Assembly (NCBI RefSeq): GCF_900113275.1 | Contig: NZ_FOOU01000020.1 | Coordinates: forward strand, 1 to 55,523 | Length of the DNA stretch: 55,523 nucleotides | Direction: 5' to 3' | Source of the DNA: Neptunomonas qingdaonensis | Lineage (GTDB): Bacteria; Pseudomonadota; Gammaproteobacteria; Pseudomonadales; Balneatricaceae | Part shown: positions 37,817-46,981 of the stretch, piece by piece | Layout: each line of letters begins with the position of its first letter | How positions within the stretch are numbered: the first letter of the stretch is position 1 | The notes under the pieces: generated by a model | What the model was told of the DNA's origin: nothing | What the model saw: the letters and a program-made list of their open reading frames with translations, nothing else | The model's database searches: none | Made by a program: the position numbers and the translations under genes

Positions 37817-38548
37817 ATGAAGCCGGAAAACAGCGTGCTAATGAATCACAACTCCATACGTTTTTTGCTGCTAGTGCTGTTTTCGGTCGGCGTGCATGCT
37901 GCTTTTTTTTGGGCAGGGGCGCGCGCAGCTGAGCAGAATCTGAATGGCCAGAGCTTAAATAAACAGGAACTGCGCAAGCCTCTTGCTGCCTCGTTGCACA
38001 CTATCAGCTTAAATACTGTGGCAGATAGAAGGAGTTTTCTTGACACGCCTTCACCCGTAAAAAAAGCTAAACCGCAACCGCAACCGCAACCGCAACCGCA
38101 ACCGCAACCGCAACCGCAACCGCAACCGCAACCGCAACCGCAGACTATTGCTTCTGTGGTATCAGATACGCCGTTAAATAATCAGACTAACGTCAGTAAA
38201 AGCGTAGCAGAGTCGAGAAGTGAAGAAGAGGCGGAAGGCGAAGACGAGACGGTTATGCGGCTGGATTATCAAACCCTGCAATACCAAGCGCCGCCTGTGC
38301 CGCCAGAATATCCGCGTATAGCAAAACGACGAGGCGTAGAGGGAACCGTGATATTAATGCTGATGATTAACCGGATCGGCGCCGTTGACAGCGTATTAGT
38401 TGATCGAAGCTCAGGCTATTCGATGCTGGACAAGGCTGCCATTAAAGCGGCTACACAGTGGCGTTTTGTGCCATTCATCAACGCCGGAAAAAAGAGGCTG
38501 TCACAGGCACGGATTCCTGTACGTTTTTCTCTGAGAGGGGAGGGGTAA
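37817..38548 (+). CDS. tonB: TonB-family energy transducer
   Basis: TonB couples the inner-membrane proton gradient to outer-membrane receptors. The 243-aa product has an N-terminal anchor (FLLLVLFSVGVHAAFFWAG, about 15-35), a Pro-rich periplasmic spacer with 12 Pro-Gln repeats (about 86-109), an acidic stretch, and the C-terminal domain PPEYPRIAKRRGVEGTVILMLMI...GYSMLDKAAIKAATQWRFVP. The ATG at 37841 is an alternative start. Its stop overlaps the permease start (TAATG). exbB and exbD are not in the window. Confidence 0.9.
   Translation: MKPENSVLMNHNSIRFLLLVLFSVGVHAAFFWAGARAAEQNLNGQSLNKQELRKPLAASLHTISLNTVADRRSFLDTPSPVKKAKPQPQPQPQPQPQPQPQPQPQPQPQTIASVVSDTPLNNQTNVSKSVAESRSEEEAEGEDETVMRLDYQTLQYQAPPVPPEYPRIAKRRGVEGTVILMLMINRIGAVDSVLVDRSSGYSMLDKAAIKAATQWRFVPFINAGKKRLSQARIPVRFSLRGEG
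38072..38143 (+). repeat. (CCGCAA)12 hexanucleotide tract inside tonB
   Basis: Twelve tandem hexamers (eleven CCGCAA and a final CCGCAG) encode 12 Pro-Gln pairs. The units are identical at the DNA level, so slippage could change the spacer length without breaking the frame. Confidence 0.97.
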
Positions 38549-39558
38549 TGTCCAATCAGAGAATGAAAATCGGTCTGTGGATATCTGCATGGGTGTTATT
38601 GCCGATGTTGATGTTGGTTTCGCTCTTGAATGGCTCAGCAGTATTGTCGCTGAGCGATATCTGGGAGGGTAGTGACTTATCGCGGCGAATTTTGTATGAG
38701 CTGCGTTTGCCAAGGGTGTTATTGGTTATGTTATCCGGTGGCTTGTTAGCCATTGCGGGTGCGGTGGTGCAGGCGCTGTTTCGCAATCCGCTGGCCGATC
38801 CCGGGTTAATTGGTGTTTCGGGCGGTGCTGCGCTGGCAGCGGTCGCCTGGCAAGTGGTCGCCTCGGCTGCATTGGGTAGCGGTATCTGGGTATCGGCGGG
38901 CACGCCGCTGGCCGCTTTTGCGGGCGGCATGCTGGTGACCTTTTTTGTTATTAGAATTGCCCGCAACACCTCTGGCATCTCCGCCCTGACCCTTTTACTC
39001 ACAGGTATCGCCATTAATGCAATTGCTGGGGCAGGTATTGCCGGACTCAAATATCTGTCTGATAGCATGACGTTGCGGCAGGTGACTTTTTGGTTAATGG
39101 GAAATGTGCAGGGAGCCTCCTGGTGGGCTGTATTGATGCTATTGCTGATTAGCGTGATTTTCGTACCTGTCTTGATTCGACATGCCGTGCGGCTCAATTT
39201 ACTGCTTCTGGGTGAGCAACAGGCTTTACTTCTGGGTGTTGATGTTGAGAAAACGCAGCGGCGGTTAGTATTGATTACGGCTTTAATGGTGGGCGCGGTG
39301 GTATCTATGGTGGGTCTGATTGGATTTGTCGGCCTGGTTGTTCCACATTTAGTGCGGTTAATGAACGGCCCGGATAACCGCTTTTTATTACCGATGTCGT
39401 TTCTTTTAGGTGCGCTGTTGTTACTGCTGGCTGATTTGGTGGCGCGTATCATTGCTGCCCCGGCGGAGTTGCCGATCGGCTTAATTACCGCATTAATCGG
39501 CGGCCCTGTTTTTCTCTTTATGATTGCTTACCAGCAAAGGGGGCGGGGTGCATGTTGA
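38548..39558 (+). CDS. FecCD-family ABC transporter permease (haem or siderophore)
   Basis: The 336-aa product has the FecCD/BtuC fold with about ten membrane helices. Signatures: ELRLPRVLLVMLSGGLLAIAGAVVQALFRNPLADPGLIGVSGGAALAAV, LTGIAINAIAGAG, the ATPase-coupling LGVDVEKTQRR and GLIGFVGLVVPHLVRL. This is closest to HmuU/PhuU-type haem permeases, in my reading. The ATG overlaps the tonB stop and the end overlaps the ATPase gene by seven bases, so the three are one operon. No substrate-binding protein or receptor gene is present. Confidence 0.88.
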   Translation: MSNQRMKIGLWISAWVLLPMLMLVSLLNGSAVLSLSDIWEGSDLSRRILYELRLPRVLLVMLSGGLLAIAGAVVQALFRNPLADPGLIGVSGGAALAAVAWQVVASAALGSGIWVSAGTPLAAFAGGMLVTFFVIRIARNTSGISALTLLLTGIAINAIAGAGIAGLKYLSDSMTLRQVTFWLMGNVQGASWWAVLMLLLISVIFVPVLIRHAVRLNLLLLGEQQALLLGVDVEKTQRRLVLITALMVGAVVSMVGLIGFVGLVVPHLVRLMNGPDNRFLLPMSFLLGALLLLLADLVARIIAAPAELPIGLITALIGGPVFLFMIAYQQRGRGAC

Positions 39559-40313
39559 AGGCTGAATCTATCTCTGTCATGCGTAATGGGCAAGCGGTGC
39601 TGGACAATGCCAGTGTCGATATACGGCCCGGCTGTTTGCATGTCATTCTGGGACCCAATGGCGCAGGAAAAACAAGCTTGCTGAAAGCCTTAACCGGCTT
39701 AACGAGAGTCGACTCAGGCAGGGTTCTTCTGCATGGGGAAAAGGTACAGAGCTATAGCATAAGTGAGCGCTCACTATTGATGTCGGTATTGCTGCAAGAG
39801 CAGTCTCTGGATTTTCCTTTCAAGGTACGGGATGTGGTTTCGATGGGTGCCTACCCTGTTAATGCCACCTTGCTGCAGATGGATAGTGTCGTCCAGCAGG
39901 CGATGGCTGCCTTGGAAATAGAGCACTTAGCAGAACGGAATTATACCGCTTTATCGGGCGGAGAGAAGCAGCGAACGCATGTGGCACGCTTGCTGGTTCA
40001 GACCACAGCGGATACCCGTTATGTACTATTAGATGAGCCTTTAAAGGCGATTGATTTGAAGCATCAGGTTGCGCTGATGCAGCAGTTCAGAGCTATGGCT
40101 AATCAGGGGAAAGCGGTGTTACTGGTGTTGCACGACCTGACACTAGCGGCCCAATTTGCTGATAGCATCACGCTGATGGATAAAGGCCGGATAATCAAAA
40201 CAGGTTCAGTTGAGCAGGTTATGCAACCCGATATTTTATCCACTGTTTTCCAGACGCCTATCAACGCGACACAAGCAATGGGTCATACCTTATTTTTTGT
40301 ACATTCAATCTAG
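39552..40313 (+). CDS. ABC transporter ATP-binding protein (HmuV/FhuC type)
   Basis: The 253-aa product pairs with the upstream permease for haem or iron-chelate import. It has Walker A GPNGAGKTSLLKAL (about 34-47), the Q loop LLQEQSLDF, signature LSGGEKQRTHVARLL, Walker B RYVLLDEPLKAID and the His switch VLHDLTLA. HmuV proteins usually read LDEPTSALD; here LKA replaces TSA. The start lies seven bases inside the permease gene. Confidence 0.9.
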   Translation: MLKAESISVMRNGQAVLDNASVDIRPGCLHVILGPNGAGKTSLLKALTGLTRVDSGRVLLHGEKVQSYSISERSLLMSVLLQEQSLDFPFKVRDVVSMGAYPVNATLLQMDSVVQQAMAALEIEHLAERNYTALSGGEKQRTHVARLLVQTTADTRYVLLDEPLKAIDLKHQVALMQQFRAMANQGKAVLLVLHDLTLAAQFADSITLMDKGRIIKTGSVEQVMQPDILSTVFQTPINATQAMGHTLFFVHSI

Positions 40314-40360
40314 TCTCAGGCCATAGTTTCAGAAGATGGTCTTAGTGTAATAGGCCAACC

Positions 40361-41920
40361 CTAAGGCTCTACCAGCCCTTGCGCAATTAGCTGGCTTACC
40401 AGTACGTTGATAGCATCATCACTATCCGTATCAACCAGTAAGGTATGCGTTAATTCGGCATCGGTGAGCAATTGTTGATGCTTTAACTGTTCCTGCATGA
40501 CTGAAACATCAGCATCAGAAGCATCCCCGCCTTCCTGACTTCGGCGTGCTAAGCGTGCTTCTATGAGTTTTGTATCACAATAACAGCTGATAATACGCAA
40601 CGGAATGTCGAGTGAATTGGCCAGATCGATATAGCTTTGGCGTGTACGCTTTCTGATAAAGGTCGCGTCGACAATAACGGAATAGCCGCTTTTGAGTAGC
40701 TCTTTGGATAAATTCAGCAGATGCTGAAAGGTGCGAGCGTTCATCTCTTGTCCATACAGACTCAAGCGTTCACCGCGTCGGCATAGCTCACGATAAAGGC
40801 GTTTACGTTCAACATCGGAACGTATTTTGATGCAATCGAGCCGTTCCACTAATTGATTGCACAAATAGCTTTTTCCACTGCCGGAAACGCCATGCATCAA
40901 GAACAGCGAGGGTTTCTCTTTGCGAGCGTATGTCCGGGTGAGTTGCAGGTAGCGGCGGAACGTCGCTTTATCCGGATGCTCACCGAGCATGGCTACTTTG
41001 GCGCGCACCATTGAACGGTATGACTTGTAAAAATTAAGCAGCGTCAGGCCTTCGTAATCGCCAGTCAGCTCAAGATAACGATTCAGGCAACGGTTGGCCC
41101 AACGATATTGGCCTTTCACTTCAAGATCCATGAGAAGGAACGCCAGGTCACAAATAGTGTCTATCCAGCGAAACTGCAGATTAAACTCAATGCAATCAAA
41201 CAGGCGAAGCTGGCCATGATAGAGCGCGATGTTTCCCAGGTGCAGATCACCGTGACATTCACGCGTGTAGCCTTCCATTTTACGGCGCTTAATCGTAGAG
41301 GTGAGTTTGCGAAACTCTTGCGCCGTTCGCTGTGATAGAAACTGCAGCTGTTGCCAGTCGCTGGCATTCAGTTCGTGTTCGCTGACATGCTGGTAGTTAT
41401 CTGAGACTGCATCCCAGATAGTATCGGTCTCGCCCCAAGGGCTATTCTGAGCAACACGTGGAGTCCGTGTATGAAAATGAGCGATCTGCTCGGCCAGCAT
41501 ATCGATCCAAGCTGGTTCAAATCTTTGTCGATCAAGGATAAGATCCAGCCGTAGTTCAGGATCAAACTGATGCATTCGCACCGCATATTCGAAAGGCTTG
41601 ATGTCGGATTTTGCGTCTGTGAGCTGTGATGCTTCAATTAATTGTGGATTTTCAGGAGAACCAACGATAGCGATTAGCGTATCATAGATATCCGGTGCCA
41701 GACGCTGGTTTAAACGTAACTCTTCTTCGCAATAATAACGGCGTTGTTTGAGTGTTGTAAAATTCAGGAAGCCAAAATCGACAGGCTTTTTTATTTTATA
41801 GGCATAATCGCCCGTTAATAAAAGCCAGGAGATATGTGTTTCGATAACACGTATCGGCGCTTCTACCGGATGTGGATAAAATGTTGGAGAGGTAAGCGCT
41901 GTAATCAATTCTGGTTGCAT
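40361..41920 (-). CDS. Two-domain kinase: aminoglycoside-phosphotransferase-like plus P-loop kinase
   Basis: The 519-aa product fuses two putative kinases. The N-terminal half (about 1-330) is phosphotransferase-like, with catalytic ECHGDLHLGNI and metal-binding LFDCIEFN. The C-terminal half (about 340-519) is a small P-loop kinase with Walker A GVSGSGKS and a zeta-toxin/gluconate-kinase-like layout. This fusion (COG2187 plus COG0645) is widespread and its substrates are unknown. It is divergent from mrcB. A drug-resistance role is not supported by anything here. Confidence 0.82.
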   Translation of the reverse strand: MQPELITALTSPTFYPHPVEAPIRVIETHISWLLLTGDYAYKIKKPVDFGFLNFTTLKQRRYYCEEELRLNQRLAPDIYDTLIAIVGSPENPQLIEASQLTDAKSDIKPFEYAVRMHQFDPELRLDLILDRQRFEPAWIDMLAEQIAHFHTRTPRVAQNSPWGETDTIWDAVSDNYQHVSEHELNASDWQQLQFLSQRTAQEFRKLTSTIKRRKMEGYTRECHGDLHLGNIALYHGQLRLFDCIEFNLQFRWIDTICDLAFLLMDLEVKGQYRWANRCLNRYLELTGDYEGLTLLNFYKSYRSMVRAKVAMLGEHPDKATFRRYLQLTRTYARKEKPSLFLMHGVSGSGKSYLCNQLVERLDCIKIRSDVERKRLYRELCRRGERLSLYGQEMNARTFQHLLNLSKELLKSGYSVIVDATFIRKRTRQSYIDLANSLDIPLRIISCYCDTKLIEARLARRSQEGGDASDADVSVMQEQLKHQQLLTDAELTHTLLVDTDSDDAINVLVSQLIAQGLVEP

Positions 41921-41966
41921 GTAACCTTCGGCATCGTCTAAAAAGTTAAGGAATTATACTGGCTTG

Positions 41967-44324
41967 ATGAACAAAAAGAGAACACCAGCAAAAAAAACGC
42001 CAAGAAAAAGTAAATCTAAGGCACAGCCGAAGAAAAGTATATGGCGCTCGATCCGCTCATTTCTGCTAAAGCTGACGCTGTTAGGGATCGTAATTGGCGG
42101 TATCGGCCTGATATATATGGACGCCCAAATTCGCCAGCAATTTGAAGGGAAGCGCTGGGCGTTGCCTGCAAAAGTGTTTGCGCGCCCGTTAGAACTGTAT
42201 TCCGGTGTGCCCATTACCCCGCAAGATTTAAAAGTCGAGCTGTCGGGGTTGGGTTATCAGCTGGTATCGCGCGCCACACAACCCGGGCAGGCTGAGATAG
42301 CCAGTCGAAGTGTCCGTGTGATCACACGAGGGTTTGATTTCCCGGATGGAACGGAAGCGTCGCAAAACCTGCTGTTAGAGTTTAATGCCAGTGGTGTGTC
42401 GCGTATCAGGAATGATAAAGGGCAGAGTGTTAACCTGGCGCGCCTCGAACCGGTGTTGATTGGCGGTATTTATCCACAGAATAATGAAGATCGCGATCTA
42501 ATCCGGCTGGAAGATGCGCCTATTGGTCTGAAGGAGGCGTTGATTGCCATTGAAGATCAGAGCTATTACGAGCACTTTGGTGTCTCACCCAAAGGGATTG
42601 CGCGGGCGATGTGGGTCAATATCCGTGTGGGTCGCTTTGTTCAGGGCGGCAGCACGCTGACTCAGCAGTTGATAAAAAACTTTTATCTGACATCAGAGCG
42701 GACGTTGGCGCGTAAGTTGATGGAGATCCCAATGGCTGTGTTGCTGAACCTGCATTACAGCAAGGATGAGATTTTAGAAGCCTATCTCAACGAAGTGTAC
42801 TTAGGGCAGGAAGGCTCCCGCGCCATTCATGGTGTTGGTCTGGCGGCACAGTATTACTTCTCCCAGCCGCTGCAAGAATTGCAGCTTCATCAGGTTGCGC
42901 TGCTGGCAGGTCTGGTGAAAGGACCCTCTTTCTATGATCCGCGTCGCAATCCCGAGCGCGCAAAGCAGCGTCGTGATCTGGTCTTACGAGTGATGCGTGA
43001 TCAGGGCGATATTTCTGAAGATATTTATCAGGAAACCATTAAAAAGCCGTTGGGCGTGGTTAAGCAGAAGAGTTTACTGAAGGGGGCTTATCCAGCCTAT
43101 CTGGATCTGGTTAAACGACAATTACGTGAAAGCTACCATGAAGAAGATCTTCGCAGCGAAGGCTTACGCGTTTATACCAGTTTAAACCCTATCGTACAGG
43201 CTAACGCTGAAACAGCTCTGGTTTCAACGATTAACGGCCTTGAAAAACGTTATGGAAAGCGTGCCACTGATCTGGAAGGCAGCATGGTAGTTACCGATCC
43301 GCAGACCGGTGAAGTGCTGAGTATTATTGGCGGAAAAAGTACGCGCTATGAGGGTTTTAACCGCGCGCTGGATTCAGTAAGGCCGATCGGCTCACTGGTT
43401 AAGCCCGCCGTTTATCTGACCGCGCTTGAAAATGGCTATACGCTGGTATCACCGATACAGGATGAGCCCATATCGGTAAAAATGCCGAATGGCCAAACCT
43501 GGACGCCACAAAATTTTGGTAAAACGGCTCATGGCACAGTGCCTTTACATCAGGCATTAGCCAACTCCTATAACTTATCCACAGCTAATCTCGGCATGGC
43601 CTTAGGGGTTAAGAGCGTCATAAAAACATTGCAAAAATTAGGTGTCAGTCGTGAAATGGATGCCTATCCGTCTCTGCTGTTGGGTGCTCAAGGGCTACCA
43701 GCAGTAGAAGTGGCCACTATGTACCAGACGATTGCAGCCAATGGTTTCCAGATGCCGCTACGGGCTATTCGTATGGTGACAGATAACCAAGGCGCGGAAC
43801 TATCCCGTTATCCGTTTCAGGTGAAGCAAGCGGTCTCTGGAGAAAGTATTCACTTATTACAATACGCGATGCAGGAAGTTGCGCGCGAAGGTACGGCCCG
43901 TTATGTCTATTCGCAACTGCCGTCTAACCTCAACATTGCGGGTAAAACAGGTACCTCGAATGATCAGCGCGACAGCTGGTTTGCCGGCTTTACCGGTAGC
44001 CGTTTAGCCGTTGTCTGGTTGGGGCGTGATGATAATAGCCCGTTGCCGTTCACTGGCTCAGGTGGAGCCTTAAGAGTATGGACGGAATTTATGAAAGCCG
44101 AGAAATCAGAACCTTTTCAAGCGCCTGTTCCAGAAGGAGTGGAATACCTCTGGGTGGATAAGGAAACCGGTTATTTATCCGATGAACGTTGTCAGGGCGC
44201 GATCCCCGTACCTTTCTTAAATGGCAGTAAACCCCAGTATCGAGTTGATTGTGGGGTTGAACCTGTTCAAAATAACGAACCAAATCCACTTAACTGGTTT
44301 CGGGGTTGGTTCAGACAGGAGTAG
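41967..44324 (+). CDS. mrcB: Penicillin-binding protein 1B
   Basis: PBP1b polymerises and cross-links peptidoglycan. The 785-aa product has a short basic cytoplasmic tail, one membrane helix (about 32-50), a UB2H domain (about 60-145), glycosyltransferase domain with catalytic Glu in IEDQSYYEHFGVSPKG (about 195) and GGSTLTQQLIKN, and a transpeptidase with Ser in GSLVKPA (about 475), the SYN triad in ANSYNLS and KTGTSNDQRDSWF. I chose ATG 41967; TTG 41964 is possible. A UB2H domain normally receives an outer-membrane lipoprotein activator, and a lipoprotein gene follows two bases later. Confidence 0.95.
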   Translation: MNKKRTPAKKTPRKSKSKAQPKKSIWRSIRSFLLKLTLLGIVIGGIGLIYMDAQIRQQFEGKRWALPAKVFARPLELYSGVPITPQDLKVELSGLGYQLVSRATQPGQAEIASRSVRVITRGFDFPDGTEASQNLLLEFNASGVSRIRNDKGQSVNLARLEPVLIGGIYPQNNEDRDLIRLEDAPIGLKEALIAIEDQSYYEHFGVSPKGIARAMWVNIRVGRFVQGGSTLTQQLIKNFYLTSERTLARKLMEIPMAVLLNLHYSKDEILEAYLNEVYLGQEGSRAIHGVGLAAQYYFSQPLQELQLHQVALLAGLVKGPSFYDPRRNPERAKQRRDLVLRVMRDQGDISEDIYQETIKKPLGVVKQKSLLKGAYPAYLDLVKRQLRESYHEEDLRSEGLRVYTSLNPIVQANAETALVSTINGLEKRYGKRATDLEGSMVVTDPQTGEVLSIIGGKSTRYEGFNRALDSVRPIGSLVKPAVYLTALENGYTLVSPIQDEPISVKMPNGQTWTPQNFGKTAHGTVPLHQALANSYNLSTANLGMALGVKSVIKTLQKLGVSREMDAYPSLLLGAQGLPAVEVATMYQTIAANGFQMPLRAIRMVTDNQGAELSRYPFQVKQAVSGESIHLLQYAMQEVAREGTARYVYSQLPSNLNIAGKTGTSNDQRDSWFAGFTGSRLAVVWLGRDDNSPLPFTGSGGALRVWTEFMKAEKSEPFQAPVPEGVEYLWVDKETGYLSDERCQGAIPVPFLNGSKPQYRVDCGVEPVQNNEPNPLNWFRGWFRQE

Positions 44325-44326
44325 TA

Positions 44327-44926
44327 ATGAATTTTACAACACAGATTAAATGGATCGCTTTGAGCGCCTTGGTTACATTGTCGGGCTGTTCGACTCAAGG
44401 CATATATAACACACCGATTGAGGATCGCTCAACGACGCGTTCTCAGCAGGAAAGCAACGGTATCGCTACACCTGTGGATATCACCACAGGCGTGACAGTG
44501 ACGCCTGTGGCTCCGACGCCTGTGTTTCGTACACAGCGAGGGGATACGGCATTAGGGCCCTCGACCTCGGTGCCCGTTGCACCTAAAGTGGTTTTACAGT
44601 CACAGCCCAACTCTGCCGTGGTTGCTTTACTGGAAACCGCACGTCAGCAAACCAACAGTGGTGAATTACGCTCCGCTCAAACCAGTTTGCAACGTGCCCA
44701 GCGTATCTCTCCTAAAGATCCGGAAGTGTATTACTCGCTGGCCGATACCCACCGTCGCTTAGGTGAGTTTCTGCAGGCAGAGCAGGTCGCCTTAAAAGGC
44801 GTAGCGATTGCGCAAGGACAGAACAGCAAGTTGCGCCGCTTATGGCAGCTAATCGCTTCTATTCGCACCGATGCCGGTGATCTTGAAGGTGCAGACAAAG
44901 CTTCTGGTGTTGCAAGGCGTTATTAA
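44327..44926 (+). CDS. lpoP: TPR lipoprotein, candidate PBP1b activator LpoP
   Basis: The 199-aa product has a lipoprotein signal peptide ending in VTLSGC (Cys21). A low-complexity Thr/Pro/Val linker (about 22-90) is followed by two TPR-like repeats (about 95-185: LLETARQQTNSGELRSAQTS, then VYYSLADTHRRLGEFLQAEQ). The gene starts two bases after mrcB. In P. aeruginosa the TPR lipoprotein LpoP, encoded with ponB, activates PBP1b. Location and architecture support the same role, but identity is inferred. Confidence 0.72.
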   Translation: MNFTTQIKWIALSALVTLSGCSTQGIYNTPIEDRSTTRSQQESNGIATPVDITTGVTVTPVAPTPVFRTQRGDTALGPSTSVPVAPKVVLQSQPNSAVVALLETARQQTNSGELRSAQTSLQRAQRISPKDPEVYYSLADTHRRLGEFLQAEQVALKGVAIAQGQNSKLRRLWQLIASIRTDAGDLEGADKASGVARRY

Positions 44927-44969
44927 TAAGATGTGAAAATGGCTATGTTTTGTAATCTGGCTATTTGAG

Positions 44970-45004
44970 AAAGGCCATTGAATGTGAATTCAATGGCCTT
45001 TTTT
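44970..45004 (+). terminator. Terminator after the mrcB operon
   Basis: The 14-bp stem AAAGGCCATTGAAT / ATTCAATGGCCTTT with loop GTGA is followed by further T residues. Confidence 0.93.
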
Positions 45005-45043
45005 GTTGTGTAATGTTTGCCGCACGAAAGCCTTTCAGCTTGG

Positions 45044-45670
45044 CTAAACCATTCCCGGCTTTTGATGCAGAGAAATCACTTCCCTCGTCGCTAAGGCTAA
45101 CGGCACAAAGCTGATTGCCAGCATGCCATTGCTGAGCACTGCATTCTGATACGCGGGCAGAAGAGACAGTGTCCCGTATACAGCAATCGATAAGCTGGCT
45201 AACAGTGCACCAACTAGCCCTGGTAGGCGTATGTTTGCCTGGGCGTAGCGGATAAAGGCGAGCAGCAATGCTGCGGATGAGAACCCGGCGAGGATTATTG
45301 CGTATTGTTCGCCGACTTCGGCTCTGCGTGCTAATTCAAACAGCGCAATCAGTACCAGTACCCAGCGCCCCCAGCCAACGCGTGACCAAAACTTGTTAAA
45401 GCTGGTGGCCAGTAACAGCGAGCTAATCAGCGGCAGAGCCAAATAGTCTTTCATATTGCTGAGGAGGCGTTGCAGGGTTTGCGAGTCTGGGTTTTGTGCG
45501 TTGATGAGCAGCTGTCCAGCGGCGGCCGCTATAATAAAGACGACGGATAACAACAGTAGCAGAACCACTGTTTTGTTATTGTCGGTCAGCGTTTTTGGTT
45601 GGCGAAACAACTGAGCTGCGTAAAAAACGCAGCCCAGTATGAGTGCCAGATTAGCGATAACATCCATCAC
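45044..45670 (-). CDS. Hypothetical inner-membrane protein
   Basis: I do not recognise a family. The 208-aa product is hydrophobic with about six or seven membrane helices (first about 5-20, then 33-56, 75-90, 98-112, 122-140, 150-172, 180-198). No catalytic motif is visible. It begins at the base after the hemL stop (GTG 45670, or ATG 45667), so it is probably translated from the ClC-thiE-hemL transcript. A structural role near haem synthesis cannot be claimed. Confidence 0.7.
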   Translation of the reverse strand: MMDVIANLALILGCVFYAAQLFRQPKTLTDNNKTVVLLLLLSVVFIIAAAAGQLLINAQNPDSQTLQRLLSNMKDYLALPLISSLLLATSFNKFWSRVGWGRWVLVLIALFELARRAEVGEQYAIILAGFSSAALLLAFIRYAQANIRLPGLVGALLASLSIAVYGTLSLLPAYQNAVLSNGMLAISFVPLALATREVISLHQKPGMV

Positions 45671-46966
45671 TTATGCTTTTTTAGCAAACGTATCAAACAC
45701 ACGTCCGGCTGCTTCGATGGTGCGATCCAGATCTTCTTCAGAAATAGCTGCTGACATAAAGCCGGTTTCGTATGCCGATGGCGCAAGGTAAACGCCTTCT
45801 TTCAGCATGCCTTGGAAGAACTGCCCAAAGCGCTCGGTGTCGCAGGCGGTTGTTTGTGCAAAGCTGCTGATTTCAGGCTGATCGGTAAAGAAGATACCAA
45901 ACATGCCACCGACGGCGGTGGTGGTGAATGGAATACCTTTGGCTGTGGCGACGGCTTTTAGGCCTTCTGTCAGGTATTCTGTTTTGGCTGCAAGGCCTTC
46001 ATGAATACCCGGTGTGGATGTTAGTGCATTCAGCATGGCTAAACCGGCATTCATCGACAAAGGGTTACCAGAAAGAGTACCCGCCTGATAAACCGGCCCT
46101 AAAGGTGCGATATGTTCCATGATCTCCCGCTTACCACCAAAGGCGCCAACGGGTAGCCCGCCGCCAATGACTTTGCCGAGTGTGGTCAGGTCGGGTTTGA
46201 TGCCGTAATGGGCTTGTGCGCCGCCCAGTGCGACTCGAAAGCCGGTCATCACTTCATCAAAGATCAGTACGCTGCCGTATTCGTCACAGACTTCACGTAA
46301 GCCTTCGAGGAAGCCTTCTTTGGGTGGGATGCAGTTCATGTTGCCGGCAACCGGTTCAACGATGATGCAGGCAATCTCGTTACCTACTTCTGCAAACGCC
46401 TGACGTACATTATCGATGTCGTTGAATGTCAGAGTGATGGTGTGTTCTGCAATTGAGGCAGGTACCCCCGGCGAGTTTGGTTCGCCCAGTGTTAACGCAC
46501 CCGAACCTGCTTTTACCAGCAGTGAGTCAGAATGGCCGTGATAGCAGCCTTCGAACTTAACGATTTTGTCGCGGCCCGTATAACCACGAGCCAGGCGAAT
46601 GGCGCTCATGGTGGCTTCTGTGCCCGAGCTGACCATGCGGATCATCTCGATAGAAGGCATCATTTCACAGACTTTATCGGCCATCTGCGTTTCGATTTCT
46701 GTTGGCGCGCCAAAACCTAAGCCGTTATCTAATACACTGCGAACAGCATTGATAACATCAGGGAAGGCATGACCCAGAATCATCGGGCCCCATGAGCCGA
46801 CATAATCGATATATTGATTATCATCTTCATCAAAAAGATAAGCGCCTTGCCCTTTTTTGAAAAATACAGGCGTACCACCCACACCTTTAAAGGCGCGAAC
46901 CGGTGAATTTACACCGCCAGGAATATGAGTTTGGGCTGCTTTAAAAAGATCTTCTGAACGTGACAT
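45671..46966 (-). CDS. hemL: Glutamate-1-semialdehyde 2,1-aminomutase
   Basis: HemL converts glutamate-1-semialdehyde to 5-aminolevulinate in the C5 haem pathway, with PLP. The product has 431 aa. It starts [26 protein letters not shown] and shows [33 protein letters not shown] and the Schiff-base Lys in [17 protein letters not shown]. Upstream thiE is 15 bases away. Pairing of hemL with thiE is also found in Pseudomonas. Confidence 0.97.
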   Translation of the reverse strand: MSRSEDLFKAAQTHIPGGVNSPVRAFKGVGGTPVFFKKGQGAYLFDEDDNQYIDYVGSWGPMILGHAFPDVINAVRSVLDNGLGFGAPTEIETQMADKVCEMMPSIEMIRMVSSGTEATMSAIRLARGYTGRDKIVKFEGCYHGHSDSLLVKAGSGALTLGEPNSPGVPASIAEHTITLTFNDIDNVRQAFAEVGNEIACIIVEPVAGNMNCIPPKEGFLEGLREVCDEYGSVLIFDEVMTGFRVALGGAQAHYGIKPDLTTLGKVIGGGLPVGAFGGKREIMEHIAPLGPVYQAGTLSGNPLSMNAGLAMLNALTSTPGIHEGLAAKTEYLTEGLKAVATAKGIPFTTTAVGGMFGIFFTDQPEISSFAQTTACDTERFGQFFQGMLKEGVYLAPSAYETGFMSAAISEEDLDRTIEAAGRVFDTFAKKA

Positions 46967-46981
46967 GCTGATGAACCTTCT

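Noticed and set aside
38072-38143. Tandem repeats as a CRISPR or minisatellite element
   Set aside because: The units are six bases, contiguous and in frame in tonB; there are no spacers and no cas genes.
40361-41920. Aminoglycoside resistance gene
   Set aside because: The phosphotransferase-like domain belongs to a widespread housekeeping fusion with a P-loop kinase, next to mrcB; nothing indicates drug resistance.
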